Of a DNA stretch of 64,000 nt, positions 1 to 12,391 are shown one piece after another (position 1 is the first letter of the stretch; each line of letters begins with the position of its first letter). The stretch spans positions 124,001 to 188,000 of the forward strand of contig JAUIRK010000786.1 in assembly GCA_030549495.1 (NCBI GenBank), given 5' to 3'. The position numbers and the translations under genes are program-made. This stretch comes from Nectonema munidae. Taxonomy: Eukaryota; Nematomorpha; Nectonematoida; Nectonematidae. The notes under the pieces were generated by a model. The model was given only the letters and a program-made list of their open reading frames with translations. It had not been told where the DNA came from and did not search any database.

Positions 1-63
1 AAAAATATTTCCACAAAAAAATAACATTTTTATAGATCCTTATCAAAGCATAGAAAATAAGGC

Positions 64-69
64 TTTATT
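64..69 (-). promoter_or_regulatory. Polyadenylation signal of the FLVCR-like gene
   Basis: An AATAAA hexamer on the minus strand lies about 85 nt past the stop codon of the FLVCR-like transporter. It is the first canonical signal after the stop. Confidence 0.6.
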
Positions 70-153
70 ATAAAGTGGCTATAAGATTCTTATTATTTTG
101 ATATAAGAAATTTTTACATGATTTCTTTAACTGAGTAGGATCAAAGATATTTT

Positions 154-3100
154 TTATCTTATTTTTGTTAAGGAAATCGAAATGCTATTACTTATAGAAA
201 TAAATTTATTCTGAAACTTTGCTTCTTCTTTATAATTAAATAAAAAGATAAACAAAAGAGTACTTGTCATAAAGGTGCCAGCTAGGAGAATTAACGCTAG
301 GGAAAGGTTAGCCATTTTAATAGAAACACGATGAATAAGTTCCGCGGTACTGGTTGTCAAAATGATTCCAAAAAGCTTAATAAAAAAAATAAGTATTAAC
401 CTAACACACTACCTAAGTCTATAGTTGAATACAAACAGTTAAGCATTATATCTTAAAGCTTAGAAAAACACTTCGATGTAAAGTGAACAGAAGGGACAGG
501 CTGAGCTTATATATCGAACTTTGAACACAGGAACGTTCGATACAGAAATTGAATCCAAGACCTTGGACATCAAAAAATTTACTCCCGTCCCAAAAATGAA
601 AATGCTTACTTGTGCGGAAGCATTGAGTAGTCCAGATGATGTTGACTCGGAGTGTGGATAAGTGATTTCTGCTGCAAATTCAAATCCAACGGGCAAGTAT
701 CCATTCATAAAAACCCTGTATTATTATATTGTTTAATAATTCAATATAAAAACATTATACATTAAATGAATTTGGATATAAAAATGCACACAGTAATCAA
801 AAAAGTTTTTCTTACCTATCTGGTCAACTTTTCATATTTTATTATTAGAAATAGGAATTAAGTTTAAATGCGATCACCGTGGAACCTCTGGTGGCTAACA
901 CATAGATTCGCGAAAATTTTTATCAACAAATGTGGACTCATGTCGTGTACCGTTCTTCTAACTTGACAATTAGTCCTTATGCTACCCTTTATAATGTTTG
1001 TTTCTTTCTTAATAGAAATTTAAGGAACAAATTATGTTCTAACAGAGGTTCCATTGTAGTTTAGTTTATATACAATTGAAAAAATAATTTGGGAAGAGAG
1101 TAATAGATATCAATTATCAAATTTAGGTTACCCAAGTAGAGCTATGCTGAAAAATACAATCCATAAACCACCTAATGACAGGGTTAATGTGAAAATAAGC
1201 ATAAAAAGAAAGGACATTGCATATATTCCAATGGTTGTTTTCCTAAAAAAAGAACCTTCATTAGTTTAAAAGATACAACAGAACAAGACAAAGTACGAGA
1301 CTTGAAAGCTTTGGTTTTATCTAGGAACATTCCAGCAAAGATGGAACCAACAAAGCCGGCGAATACCATTGTTAAGCCCAACCATCCAATATAACTTTCA
1401 TGATTCTAGATGCAACGACGCCATTAAAATCACAAAAGCAAAAAAGTAGAACGGCTTACTGGATAAAATGGCTGCACAACTTGACTGAGAAGAGTGGATA
1501 TTGCATAAAAACAACCAGTATTGATGCCTAAATCGAATAAAATACGATCACATGTTGTAATGCTCTACTCAAAGTATAAAAATGTTATAAATAATGAATT
1601 GCTTTGAGAAAAATGTTATCGTTTACAAACATTAACAATTTAATACACACGCCATTTTAGTGTTTTTTTAATTCTATTTAGACGTAATTCAAATAAGATA
1701 AATCCTACTTTAACATTTTGTTTCTTTAATCAACACGATTTACTTTATATATTGCTTACAAGCATCCTTTTTAAGCTAAGTATCCAAGAGTCAAATGGAA
1801 AATCTAACAGAGGGATGTGTGGTACATGCCTATTTTTATCACCTAAATTTGGGAAATAAGTTTTGTTCGGAATCATTCAATAGTGTTTCATAGTTCCTCA
1901 AAAATATTCGTGTTTTATGGGTTGCGAAATCGGAACAAAATCACCGATTCCTGCTAATTTTCCTACTCCGACTTCACTTCTAATAAAACTAGCTTGCATT
2001 CTAGTTTTAATCATACTTTTTGAGAACTATACTACACTTTACGTACTAAATTTTATAATTATTCTAATTATCATTTTATTTTATATACAATTTTTTTCAT
2101 AGTTTGAAAAATGCAACGATTAAACTCGATAAGACAGAATTAAAAATGAACTAAAAACAAAACACGGCAAATTCATTATAAGGAGGTGTGTTATAAAAAA
2201 ATTTCTTAATTCTGTCAGAGCCAGGATCGTTTTATCGACTCTGACTATAATAACTTTTTTAATGCCTTTGACTTCCACCTTATAACTCTTGTTTAATCCC
2301 ATTTGACTAAAAATATCTGCATAATCGTGATCTATCAATTGTAGTGGCTCTTAACCTCTTTCAGTGTTCGCACCCTTTTCAAATCAGTAGTCAGTTCTCG
2401 CACTCCATAGATACTGAAATATTAAAAATCTAAAAACACAAAGTAGATGTAAAACAAAAACATCTTTTTAATTCAATTTTCATTCATACAGCTTATATTT
2501 TTTAAGACAAAAATTCAGGGTACATATAAATCTTTTTGTTTTGCTTGTACTACACAATAAACCAAGTGTAGTGACTTCGTTGCTGCTGTTTTTTTCTCTA
2601 TAACGGCATCGAATCTTGGTGTTTTTGTATTGAGAGCTACTCGCATGCCATGTTCAGAATTTAGCCAATTTCTGTTTTTTGTTTTAATGTGAACTAAGCG
2701 AGAAAATCATTACTCACACAAGTAAGTAGCTGCAAAATGTACCAGCACTTCGAGAGCTTTCCTTGCTAGTGCAGGGTATGTTTCTAACTGAGAAGCCCAG
2801 AAGTGATCTATTGGCGAATCTCGCTTGAATTCCACGATCGTGTCTCAGGTCGATCAGATCTTCCTTGATGCTACTGTCATCATCAACATTTTCCAATTTT
2901 TGCATAAATGGGTTTATAATTCAGTTGTCATAGGTTTGCAGCTTTCTAAGAGAGAAGTAACCTTCAAATGATGTATACAGCATCGACATATGTTCAACAA
3001 TCTTTGAAATAAAGTCTGGATGTAGGTCAGAACTTTCTGTTATTGTTTCTTCCAGACAAGGAAAATTTACCAAATTTCCCACATTTACACGTTTCCACAA

Positions 3101-6100
3101 GAAGTTTTTCTTTGAATGCAGCATATTTCTCGCTTGCGGTCACAATGTCAAGTCCGCTCCTCCACAGAAAGAGATTCAGTTCATTGGCTGAAAACACATC
3201 AGCTAAAATAAGCAAGCATTTAAACAAAATTAGGTTCATTGAAATATATAGCGAGTTCTTGTACACGTTAACGGAGAAACTGGTTAATTTCTTTACTTAG
3301 TTCAAACACACGACCAGGTGATAACCACCTTACTTCAATGTGATACAAAAGCACAGTCTGTTCTCGTGTTTTGCAAACATGCAAAAACCGCATGTTGGCA
3401 ATGTGCCAACCCGATCAAACCTGGTTTTTTTGACCTTTAGTGTCACAATATCATTTCTTGCATCCTTGCCACCATGTTTGTTCTTAAACATTACTTCACA
3501 AAGCAACTGAAAAAATCGATGATTCAAAGCACTGCTTCGAATTAAGTTTACAACCTTAACACAAACATTCAGAGTTTTTTTTCACATCTGAGGGCAATGT
3601 CTTTGCTGCAAGACAGTGATGATGAAGAAGGCTGTGAGTGATTTTTAAACTAGGAATTTCTTTCCTCATCAATGCAGCCTACCCAGAACGGTTGGCCAGC
3701 ATAGCTGGTGCAGCAGCGGTAGATATTGATCCAATTTTATCAAGGTGAAGTTCCTTTCTTGAGAATTCTTGTATTTTATTAAACACATAGCTTTTGCAAT
3801 TGTCTTCAAGGACTGGCAGAAAAGAAAACTTTCTTCTACTTTTTTATTCTTCACATAACGAACTACTGACAACAGTTGTTTACATCTGTCGATTCATCCA
3901 CTTGTAGGCTAATCTTAACTGAACTAGCGTTGATGTCAGCTACAACTTGATCCAGGATGTCATCACTCATGGTACATTTCAAGGGCACATGGCTTGAAAA
4001 ATTCATCACCAATGGTATAGGGTTTTTTTATATTTAGCAATCTTGTATGCAACTTCATAAGAAGCATGTAGCAAAGGTTTCTCTGGCAAAAAAACCTCAT
4101 GTTGGCAATGTGCCAACCCGATCAAACCTGGCTTTTTTGACCTTTAGTGTCACAATTTCATTTCTTGCATCTTTGCCACCATGTTTGTTCTTAAAATGTT
4201 CAAGCTTTGATGGCTTTTAATTTGCATTGGAAAAGAGTGTGCTACACAGAATACACTGTGGACGTTGTGTCCCATCTTTTTCTGTAGAAACCAAACTTAA
4301 CATATTGATCATTCCATTTTCGTTTCTTTGGCATACTGCAATCAAATCTAAAAATAAGAAACATTTTTGTTTTTAATACTCATTGTAGATGTGATGTTTT
4401 CTAAATCAACAACTTTGCTCAAGTATGAGGCATCACCATGGTGCAAAGAAAATTTTTTTAACTCTTGAAAGGGTAGCCTAAGGGGCTTCAATCACTGAAC
4501 AAGGTTTAGATTCTTCACTGTTGACGCTGTTTATATTATTCTGAGAATTAACATCATTGTCACTATCATATGAGTTGCTTGCATTTTCAAGAGCAATTAG
4601 TTCTTGAGCAGAGAGATTCCAGTCCATCAACTCGTCATTAGTAGCTAAATTCTTGTCAATTTCATCAAGTTTGCTATAGTCGTGATTCAACAAATCTTTT
4701 GAAAGTGATAATATTGCTTTCGACTTAATCCCATGACTTACTTAGCCAATATATGGCTTGAAGAAGTGTTATTTTACGGAGAACTTCACGCCCAGTAATA
4801 GTTGCATCAATTTTTAATTTATTTAATATGTAAGTAAATTGTTAACCAAATTGTGAAGAAATCACCAGTCATCCAAGCTTTTGAGTTATTTAAGTAAGAA
4901 CAGGTAGATTGTCAACTTTTATAGTTTTGAAGCAACGTGGTTTTATGTTTTTTCCAAGTACAGTTAACTGGCCTGAGTTTCTCTCCAGCCATAGAGAAAC
5001 ATAAAAGTACTGTTATTCGTTCTTTAGAGTTTTTGATACCAGAGCAATCTGTATTTTTGACGTGATATGTTTTTTGTAGCATGGCTTCGAAAATACACCC
5101 CTGTTTCATCCATGTTGAAAATATGTTCAGCTTTATAATCTTTACAAATTTGGTGCAAACTTTCTTTCCATCCTGTTATGATGCTTAAATCTACTTGGTT
5201 CCGCTCTCCAGTAGCTGTATGAAGAACAATATTATTTCTTTTCAAAAAACTTTGCAACCATCCATTTGAAGCTCGAAATGACTATATTTTTAAGTCTTTT
5301 GCAAAACGTGAAGCTTGTCTTTCTATTAAAGGACCATTTACAAGAACTTTTCTAGATGTTACATCTTTGAACCACTTAAATGTTAAACTGTTAATTTCCT
5401 CATTACCGGTTTTTCTAACTTTGTGTTTAGGTGTAGAAATTGTGTTACCTTCATACTCCTATAAAATTTCTTTTTTTTCAAAATAATTCTCTGTACCTGA
5501 TCCTTGCTCACACCAAAAGTTTCACCTACTTTGCGAGAGCTTTTAACTTTTTCATACGGTTCAATTACTTTAACTTTTTCAGATAACATTAAGATTAATG
5601 CTTTCACTTTATGAGGTATTTAGAAAACTTAAAATTAAGAATCTAATAAAAAATTTGAAAACGAAAACATTAATTTTAAAATGAAAATTTAATTACATAA
5701 TGTGCAAAAAAGAGTGAAAAGTAAATTTAGATGTAATGTATCTTATTGCTAGGGGCGTAGATAGACTGTTCAGAGTGATGGACTTGGTAACGAAATAAAA
5801 AAATCTCATGAATAACCAACCGAACAATATTTACATAACACATACATACAAACATGTTGCTATGGTCCAGCAATAAGACAAATTACATCTAAATTTACTT
5901 TTGCCTGTTTTTTTCTACATAGACACGTCACTCAAACCATACTCGTATTTCTATAAAAAAAATTATGAACTATTACTAAAGTTACTTGATAAGAAAAACT
6001 CTCTCGTTTGGACAAAATAGAATCAAAATCAAAGCTACTAAGAGAAAGAACAAAATAACGTATTTTATGAAACACACACGTAGGGAATGACAAAATGACG

Positions 6101-9100
6101 CTTTTTCTGCTTAACTCTTACAAAGTTGATTTATAGCTGTCACATGAATGGAAACAGTAAATAAAGAAAAAGAAGTGATGAGCTTATTTGTGTTGATAAC
6201 AAGTGTATAATAAAATCATATTCGCAAAAAATGTGAGTTTATATAATTACAAATAGTGTGATGTTTTTTTAATTGATATGGTGCTCTTAGCTGAAAAAAT
6301 CCTGGCGCTTGACTGCGTTAGACAGGTGGCGCTCTTCTAGATCTCAGATCAATGAAAAAGTATACAATATTATTTTGGGGAAACCACAGTCGCTCTAAGC
6401 AGATTTCACTGTATATGTGAAAAAAGCAAAATATACAGAAATAATACGCAACCAATCTTCCAAAAATAAAACGGAAGACCATATCTAACTTAAAGCAGAT
6501 TACGTATTGATGCCGCTGGTGGATGGAGTGATCTGAAATGTGATGATATAACTTCATTTTTCCGTGTCGCCTACGTCTCTTAAACGTGTTCCTTCCTCGC
6601 CCATCCAAATTACATACGTGTACCCTGTACTGAATCTGTTGCAACTTTGCCACTTCGTTGTTTAGGTTTGTTGCTATCTCGGAACACTGCTAAAGCAAAA
6701 GTTTTTTCCCAGGAAAAATGTAAAGCGTATATAAAAATATATATGCTTTAACTCGCACCCCTCCTGGTTAAGAACCCCTGATCTAGAGCAATGCCCTTCG
6801 AAGCCATTTAGTGTCCTCCCTCATTTCAACCTATATAAACAACCTACAATTCAGAATATAGAGCAGGTAGGAGAGTTACAGAGATAACATCCAATGTCTG
6901 AATCAAAGCCTTGGTCAGTCTCCGGGCGCTTATCATGCAACTGAAGGAATACAATGAGAGCACAGAAGAGCCGAAAACAGCCTTTGATTCAACCTTAAAG
7001 TTAGAAGTGAATATCCTGATATATCTGAAATAGGCATCAAAACGCTTCTTCCATTTCCATTAACATATTTGTATCAGAATGCATTGTGCAGCAGACGTAG
7101 CGTCCTTTTGGATTAAAGTTAGAAGTGAATATCCTGATATATCTGAAATAGGCATCAAAACGCTTCTTCCATTTCCATTAACATATTTGTATCAGAATGC
7201 ATTTTCAGCGATGCGTATAATAATAGAAGCGATTTATATATTCGTCATCACTGGGTGTTGCATTATCTTCTATCGAGCCAAGTCACGCTGATGTAACTAA
7301 ACTCGTGATCAACATGATTTCTTTACTTTAATTTTTAAATTGAAAAATTGTTGAATAATGTCAAAGAAATATTTGGTCTAAATGCGTTGGTCCGCGGTCT
7401 CAGAACGTTTGAGAAGCAGTGATCTCAGGCAAATCTATAGAAGGAGCATCCCTTTGGCCTGTTCATGTTGGATAATTCAACCAAAAGATTTCACTATAAC
7501 TGCTACGTATAAAGAAGCTTTGATTTGAATAATTGAAAAAATGTCCTCAGTAATGAGGATGATAATTTTTGAATAAATATTCGACAAAATACTATCTCTA
7601 ACACAAATATTCAGAAGCACGCATGAGTAATCTCCAAAAACAGGAAACATATTACTTAAAAACAAAATGTATCGCACGATGATAAATCTTTCTTTCCCAA
7701 GTTGACTGAGATATCGTGTGTTCATGGTCGATTAAGTATGCAAGATAGGATTTTAAAAAGATGGGTAAATGAAGTAAACTCTTAAATTCGCATTTATTAC
7801 AAAATATAACATTTACGCTTTAATCACCACACACTTTCAGTTCTAGCCATAAATTTTTTAATGTGAGGAGGACCAAAAACTGAAAGGAAGAGAAAGATGG
7901 AAGAGACGGCGAGAGAAAGTATTATGAATGAGAAGGGTGGACTTTTATTCATAGAACACATAACTATCATTTCCTGAATTTTTCGTCTTCAGGCTTTCAT
8001 AAAGAATAGAAGTAGTGCGATATAAAATGAAGTGAAAAATGTTTAAATTAAAATTCAGCATTCTTTATTCACTTCTCTTAAGAGCTGATGCAGGGCAAAA
8101 CAACAGCTTTCTCCCATTGAAAGAAATGACATGGATCCCGTGTTTATCGAGGACATTTCAATTCAACCAGTTAAGTTATTTTGAGATGAGTCGATAATAT
8201 ATTCACTATTTTGAATATATTATCAAAATATATAGTTTTGAATGAAATACCACCAACATAATTAACAAAATTCAAGTCTATCTTTTTATGAATGATTTAA
8301 AATGGGAATGCTCCCTACAAAATGAACAGTTTAAATCTTAAAAAGAAACAAGATATCCTGACAAATGAATTTCAGCCATATGTTTTTATCAGCCTTCATA
8401 TTTGAAATAGTATTTTGAGTTTTCTTGTTAGTTTAATTTATTTTCAAAAACAATAAACTTCATCAAATAAATCATTTCTTAATTAGACGTTGAAAAATAC
8501 GCGTAAACTAAATTTATGCCAGTCATGATTCCTTACTTTTCTTCTAAAAAAGAGAATAACCTATTTACATATACGATTTCTATTTTGTCTTAATTGCAAA
8601 AAAATGAAATAAAACCAAAAATGATACAATAAAAGTGTGCTAAAATGTATTTTACTTCGATTTTCAAATTTTAGCGCCTAAACGCACAGTAACAATTACG
8701 AGTGTTCTTAAACTAATGCGTTAGATTGGACGAAGCATACATAGACTCTCATGGTTCCAATATACATGTATATTATTGCTATTGGAATAAAAGCAAAATA
8801 GAACTTATATTCATTGTGTAGAATTTGATGACGATCCATATCAAGAACATGTGAACCTTTTATTGAAAACCTAAAAGACCGTATAAAAAGTTGTGTAGTT
8901 TTTAACGCTGAAAAGAGTTATTTTATTAGAGAATTCGTGGTGATGGGATTAAGAAGAAAATTGAAATACCATAAGTAATGAGTAGAATGAGAAAAGAAAA
9001 GTTTGTCATGAAATATTTGAAGGAAGAAACAAATTCATTCATTTCTGTTGCCTCCGTATGTTTGATGAGTTGAGCAAAACTAGGCGGTTGAGGGGGCTTT

Positions 9101-12100
9101 GTCTTGAATGCTAAAAATGAAAGAAATGTCTCCTTTCGCGTAAAGCTCCTTTCCTGAAAAAGGACCTTACTTGCAATGATCAGAACAAAGACAAACGTTG
9201 AAACGAAGGCGGAAGATATGAAGAGTTTGTTGATTCCAATAAGCACTTCAGGCGTAGAAGCATTTTGAGGAACGATTAAAGGCGGCAGTAAAAAGCCAAG
9301 AGCCACACCTACCTAATGTAAAAAAAGGCCACGTTATCCAATCTCTTTCTTATTTGATTAAAAATGATAATCGAGTATAAAATTGCAAGAAATGACAAAG
9401 ATGAGCGATGCACCATAGGATGGCGAAAAAAGCTATTGATAAAATTTTGGTAACAAAGCAGGATTGCAGAGTCGAGAAAAATATCCGGCTCCTAGTACTA
9501 AGAAAAGTCGACTCAAACTTCAACTCCAAATACTTAAAGACTTAATAGAGGCACTTCATATACTTACAAAATAAACTTCTTTTTCGCATCCCAATTATAA
9601 GCTATTATTTTCACGAATACACCTAGTATGTGTGGATGGATAATCCGCACCACAACTTTAGAAACATTGAGCTTCAAAATTTTAATAAAATAAAATTAAT
9701 AAAAACTATTTCAAAAGATCATCGCTTATACCACACACACTCCAACATAATCTGTATACATCAGCATAAAGATGAGAAAAATATACAGGAAGTCCTTATA
9801 TAGCGCGGTTTTTATTTTTTAAATCTAACTTATAGTTTTTTTGGCGAACCAGTCTCATTGAAAGGCATTATAAATAGACCTTGAACAACGCGATTTTGCA
9901 TAGTTTGGACGTTGATCGGAACGAATTAACCGTGTTATTCAAGGACTTCCTGTATACATAAAGAGGTAGAACACACCTCGATTAAGCTGTTAAACACACG
10001 TCAAATAAAATATTTTTATAAAATTAGATTTGATATAAATTTCGATTACCTTTTTTTGACTCGATAATATAGATATATTATTTATTTACATAAATAACTC
10101 AATTAAATAGTTAGAATTTTTTTCTATCATATGTTTTTAACATTGTCATGGTTTTTTGGTTGCATAGACGCGCAGGGTGGTCAATCCTCTTTCACTCGTT
10201 TGATCGACGAATTTAATTCGAAACAGCTCTAAATCATTTCAATGTAACAGTTCTCTTATCGGTGGCTTGAGGGGCGTGTAAGATGGAACGTGTCTATCAC
10301 CCAAAAATAGAAAGCCCTATAACCTGAATCATAAGACTTAATTCGGTAACCTACAATTGATCATAATGGAAATGTGCTGAAACGTTCGTATGAGCTCAAA
10401 GATGAAATAGAAGTTCTTTGCAATATTAAAAGACCCAAAATTTATATGATGTTTTTTTTTTAATTTCAACATAGATAAGTTATTTTGTAAATTTTTTTGA
10501 AGCAATTAACATTTTTAATTTAAAACTTCAAGAAAGAAATGCAAGCATCATTGCACACTACGATATGATCAGCGCTTTTGTTGAAAAAATTTAGCTCTAG
10601 AGAGGTAAAGTCAAAGTAGAAAACTTATCTTCGTTTTCATTGCATAATGTTATTTGGAAACTGACGCAAAACCCATTCAATATTGATGTTGATCTGATTC
10701 AATAATTATAAGTTTGTGACACTTGAAGAATTTGGGGTAAAACTTAAAGAACAGGCTTCCCTATTGTTTATTCTTTTTCATCGACCTATCCTAGTGATGT
10801 AGGTTTTACCTGCCTTTTTGTATTAAAAACCAAGCAACGAAATTGATTTGATTTTCAAAGTGATTTTCGTTGTTCACTTTCTTCCTTGAGGCCTAGAATT
10901 GTCTTGTAAAAACTAAACAACATCATCCATCCCACTCTTGTTAAGAATATAATTTAAGTTTTAAAAGCATTTGATCAACATCACCCATCCCACTCTTGTT
11001 AAGAATATAATTTAAGTTTTAAAAGCATTTGATTTTTTTCATTAAAGTTATGCGACTTCTCCTAAATTTTGAGGATGTGCACCATAAGAGGAGACTAGGT
11101 TGGAGTTTAGGACATCTTAGTGAACTTGAATTTATTCAGTTTCACAAGACTTTTATAAAAATTTGTCTTATAAAGATTGAAATGATAGACAAAAAAATCG
11201 TTAAAATTAAAATTAGTATTCGTATTAATAACAGCATTATTTCTTAAGGAGGCCCATATCGGGATTCGAACTCATAATTTTCGAAAATCAAAACCAGTAT
11301 CTACTAGACCACTTATTTAAACTCTATTGGATTACAAGATGAAAACAAATTAATTATATATTTAAACTGGATATGATCTTCCATTGTGGAAAGGCTTTGC
11401 TTTATACGCATATGAATGTAATATTTCTCCAAAAATACAACTGGTAGACAATTATAAATAAAAGATGATAAGGATATCCTTATGGAATACAGAGTCTCTG
11501 GCTACAAATGTATAAAAAGAATGTCCAGTAAGGGAACTAAAAATTTTCGCGACAATGAGATGGAGATAGTTAGTTAGAAGTTATTTACTTCGCTTGAATT
11601 GCGCATAGCGCTACAAAGTTCCGACCAAATACATGGGCATGGGAAAAATTTGCCGAATGCAAACATTCTTTTGTGTGGTTGCACTTTTTAAAATACTTAA
11701 GATGCGCTTACTTAGATTGACTCATGATGAACGCTTCTATATATTATATATATGAGAAATGACATATTAAAGTTGAAATTAGTATATGCATAGTATAACA
11801 TAAGCGATATAAGAACCGAATAGGCCAACTACATTTAAAGAAAACTATATTTTAGGATTTTGAATGTATAAGAAAGAATACTTATTAAAAAGTGTATACT
11901 TGATTGCCGAAAACACCAAGGGAACAAGCGGTAGAAACTTCATGCAAACCGAACCAAGTGGCTGCAATTTTTGATGGAAGATTGAGGATAAAAAGTTGGG
12001 CAATGGCGCAGATCGTCTGGCCGAAAGCAGTGACCCAAAAGAGGGAAGGATTAATACTCGCACATTTAATGATTGCACCAAGAGCGTTGAGTAAAGCGCC

Positions 12101-12391
12101 GAACACCGCAGAAAAGCGCAGACCGAAACGGTTCGTCAGCGCACTGGCAGGAATAATCAGGGGAATATAGACCGCCATGTAAACCATGGACAGCCAATCA
12201 ATGGAGCGAACGTGCACGCCATAGAACTGCGTGAATGTCTGGGCTATCACGCTGTACTCGATCCATTGGTAGGAGTTGGAGGCGGAGTATACGCAGAAGA
12301 GAAGGAGTAAATACCACCTTCTTTTGAAAAGTTTGATTGCATCGTATGTGGTGGTGCGGCTGTTGTCGGGACAAATTGCTGGATCTGACAT
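154..12391 (-). CDS. FLVCR: FLVCR-family major-facilitator transporter, 7 exons, complete
   Basis: Plasma-membrane 12-TM MFS carrier of the FLVCR1/FLVCR2 family, whose vertebrate members move choline/ethanolamine and have been linked to heme. Exons (minus): 12391-11900, 9312-8970, 1527-1460, 1405-1302, 1242-1132, 715-610, 375-154. Every junction is GT-AG and the phases agree, giving 481 residues against about 525-555 in mammals. Family blocks run in order: [22 protein letters not shown] near residue 25 (quoted to show TM1), [10 protein letters not shown] closing exon 1, [11 protein letters not shown] opening exon 2, [10 protein letters not shown] (exon 3), [12 protein letters not shown] (exon 4), [11 protein letters not shown] and [11 protein letters not shown] (exon 6), LFGIIL (exon 7). 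The ATG at 12391 is the first after an in-frame stop. Introns of 54 and 59 nt contrast with introns 1 (2.6 kb) and 2 (7.4 kb), both rich in transposons. Donor of intron 4 (gtctcg) is weak. Which vertebrate paralogue is closest cannot be told. Confidence 0.93.
1530..2340. other. Intron 2 of FLVCR-like gene, proximal part, nothing recognised
   Basis: AT-rich intron sequence between exon 3 and the first transposon relic. Short open frames on both strands show no family resemblance I recognise. Confidence 0.5.
2700..4400 (-). pseudogene. hAT transposase relic, ZBED5-like
   Basis: Read on the minus strand, pieces match the ZBED5-like branch of hAT transposases: [12 protein letters not shown] (after the BED finger region, about 4190), DDILDQVV and [10 protein letters not shown] (about 3980-3900), [17 protein letters not shown] (about 3870), and the C-terminal dimerisation block ending HFAATYLCE (about 2740). 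The order is right for the family but the frame changes many times and there are internal stops, so it is dead. A segment of about 108 bp is duplicated inside it (separate entry). Confidence 0.75.
3381..4195. repeat. Internal direct duplication, 3381-3488 and 4086-4195
   Basis: Two near-identical copies of about 108 bp in the same orientation, both holding ATGTTGGCAATGTGCCAAC and CACCATGTTTGTTCTTAAA, differing at a handful of bases. They encode the [12 protein letters not shown] block. The copy at 4086-4195 is in the expected place; 3381-3488 is the extra one. Confidence 0.8.
4478..5640 (-). pseudogene. pogo/Tigger transposase relic (CENP-B/DDE type)
   Basis: Minus-strand pieces run in family order: an N-terminal psq-type helix-turn-helix with [13 protein letters not shown] and [17 protein letters not shown] (5607-5400), then [16 protein letters not shown] text and [14 protein letters not shown] with the first catalytic Asp (5260-5090), [16 protein letters not shown] around 5020, and an acidic C-terminal tail (4693-4478) as in Tigger proteins. 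The frame is broken at least three times and parts of the DDE core are missing. Its ends were not identified. It sits next to or inside a hAT relic in FLVCR intron 2. Confidence 0.75.
5717..5903. repeat. Inverted repeat, MITE-like, arms of about 33 bp
   Basis: Left arm 5717-5750 (AGTAAATTTAGATGTAAT, then TCTTATTGCT) and right arm 5869-5902 are reverse complements with one or two mismatches, separated by about 118 bp. The size fits a small non-autonomous element or a foldback remnant. No target duplication was recognised. Confidence 0.65.
6780..7423 (+). mobile_element. hAT transposon relic, C-terminal end, plus strand
   Basis: A plus-strand reading contains [19 protein letters not shown] and [16 protein letters not shown] (about 7105-7210), the hAT C-terminal dimerisation block of the SCAND3/ZBED group. 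The 3' edge, GAGAAGCAGTGAT at about 7411-7423, is the reverse complement of a common hAT terminus. It is opposite in strand to the relic at 2700-4400, so it is a separate insertion. Confidence 0.55.
6995..7203. repeat. Tandem duplication inside the hAT relic (91 bp identical)
   Basis: 6995-7085 and 7113-7203 are identical over 91 bp (TTAAAGTTAGAAGTGAATAT to TATCAGAATGCATT), offset by 118 bp. Perfect identity in an otherwise decayed element suggests a recent local duplication. Confidence 0.9.
7424..8920. other. Intron 2 of FLVCR-like gene, distal part, nothing recognised
   Basis: AT-rich sequence without recognisable coding or repeat structure. An open frame on the minus strand at 7477-7725 resembles no family I know. 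Confidence 0.5.
9786..9952. mobile_element. TA-flanked MITE, 167 bp, pogo/mariner-like
   Basis: Terminal inverted repeats start CAGGAAGTCCTTATATAGCG on the left and, read in reverse complement, CAGGAAGTCCTTGAATAACA on the right. Both sides are flanked by TA (9784-9785 and 9953-9954), the target duplication of the Tc1/mariner/pogo superfamily. No coding capacity. It lies in FLVCR intron 1. Confidence 0.85.
10918..11033. repeat. Tandem duplication, 58 bp x 2
   Basis: 10918-10975 and 10976-11033 are adjacent direct copies (CAACATCATCCATCCCACTC against CAACATCACCCATCCCACTC at their starts) that differ at one base. They lie in FLVCR intron 1. Confidence 0.95.
11251..11317 (-). repeat. tRNA-like sequence, degenerate (SINE head or tRNA pseudogene)
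   Basis: On the minus strand an A-box-like GTGGTCTAGTAGATAC is followed 31 nt later by a good B box, GAGTTCGAATCCC. The acceptor arms do not pair and the T stem has mismatches, so it is not a working tRNA. No tail or target duplication was found. Confidence 0.45.

Larger units (their letters stand above)
2341..6779 (-). mobile_element. hAT transposon relic (ZBED5-like), probably with a nested Tigger
   Basis: The left edge (CTCTTAACC near 2347, then TTCGCACCC) and the right edge (GGTTAAGAACCCCTG ending 6779, preceded by CTCGCACCC) are inverted and look like degenerate hAT termini. Between them lie a ZBED5-like hAT transposase remnant (2700-4400) and a pogo/Tigger transposase remnant (4478-5640), both minus. 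No matching 8-bp target duplication is visible, so the pairing of the two ends is inferred. The element lies in FLVCR intron 2. Confidence 0.4.

Noticed and set aside
6318-6653. 111-codon minus-strand open frame
   Set aside because: No family resemblance, no splice or polyA context, and it lies at the worn edge of a hAT relic.
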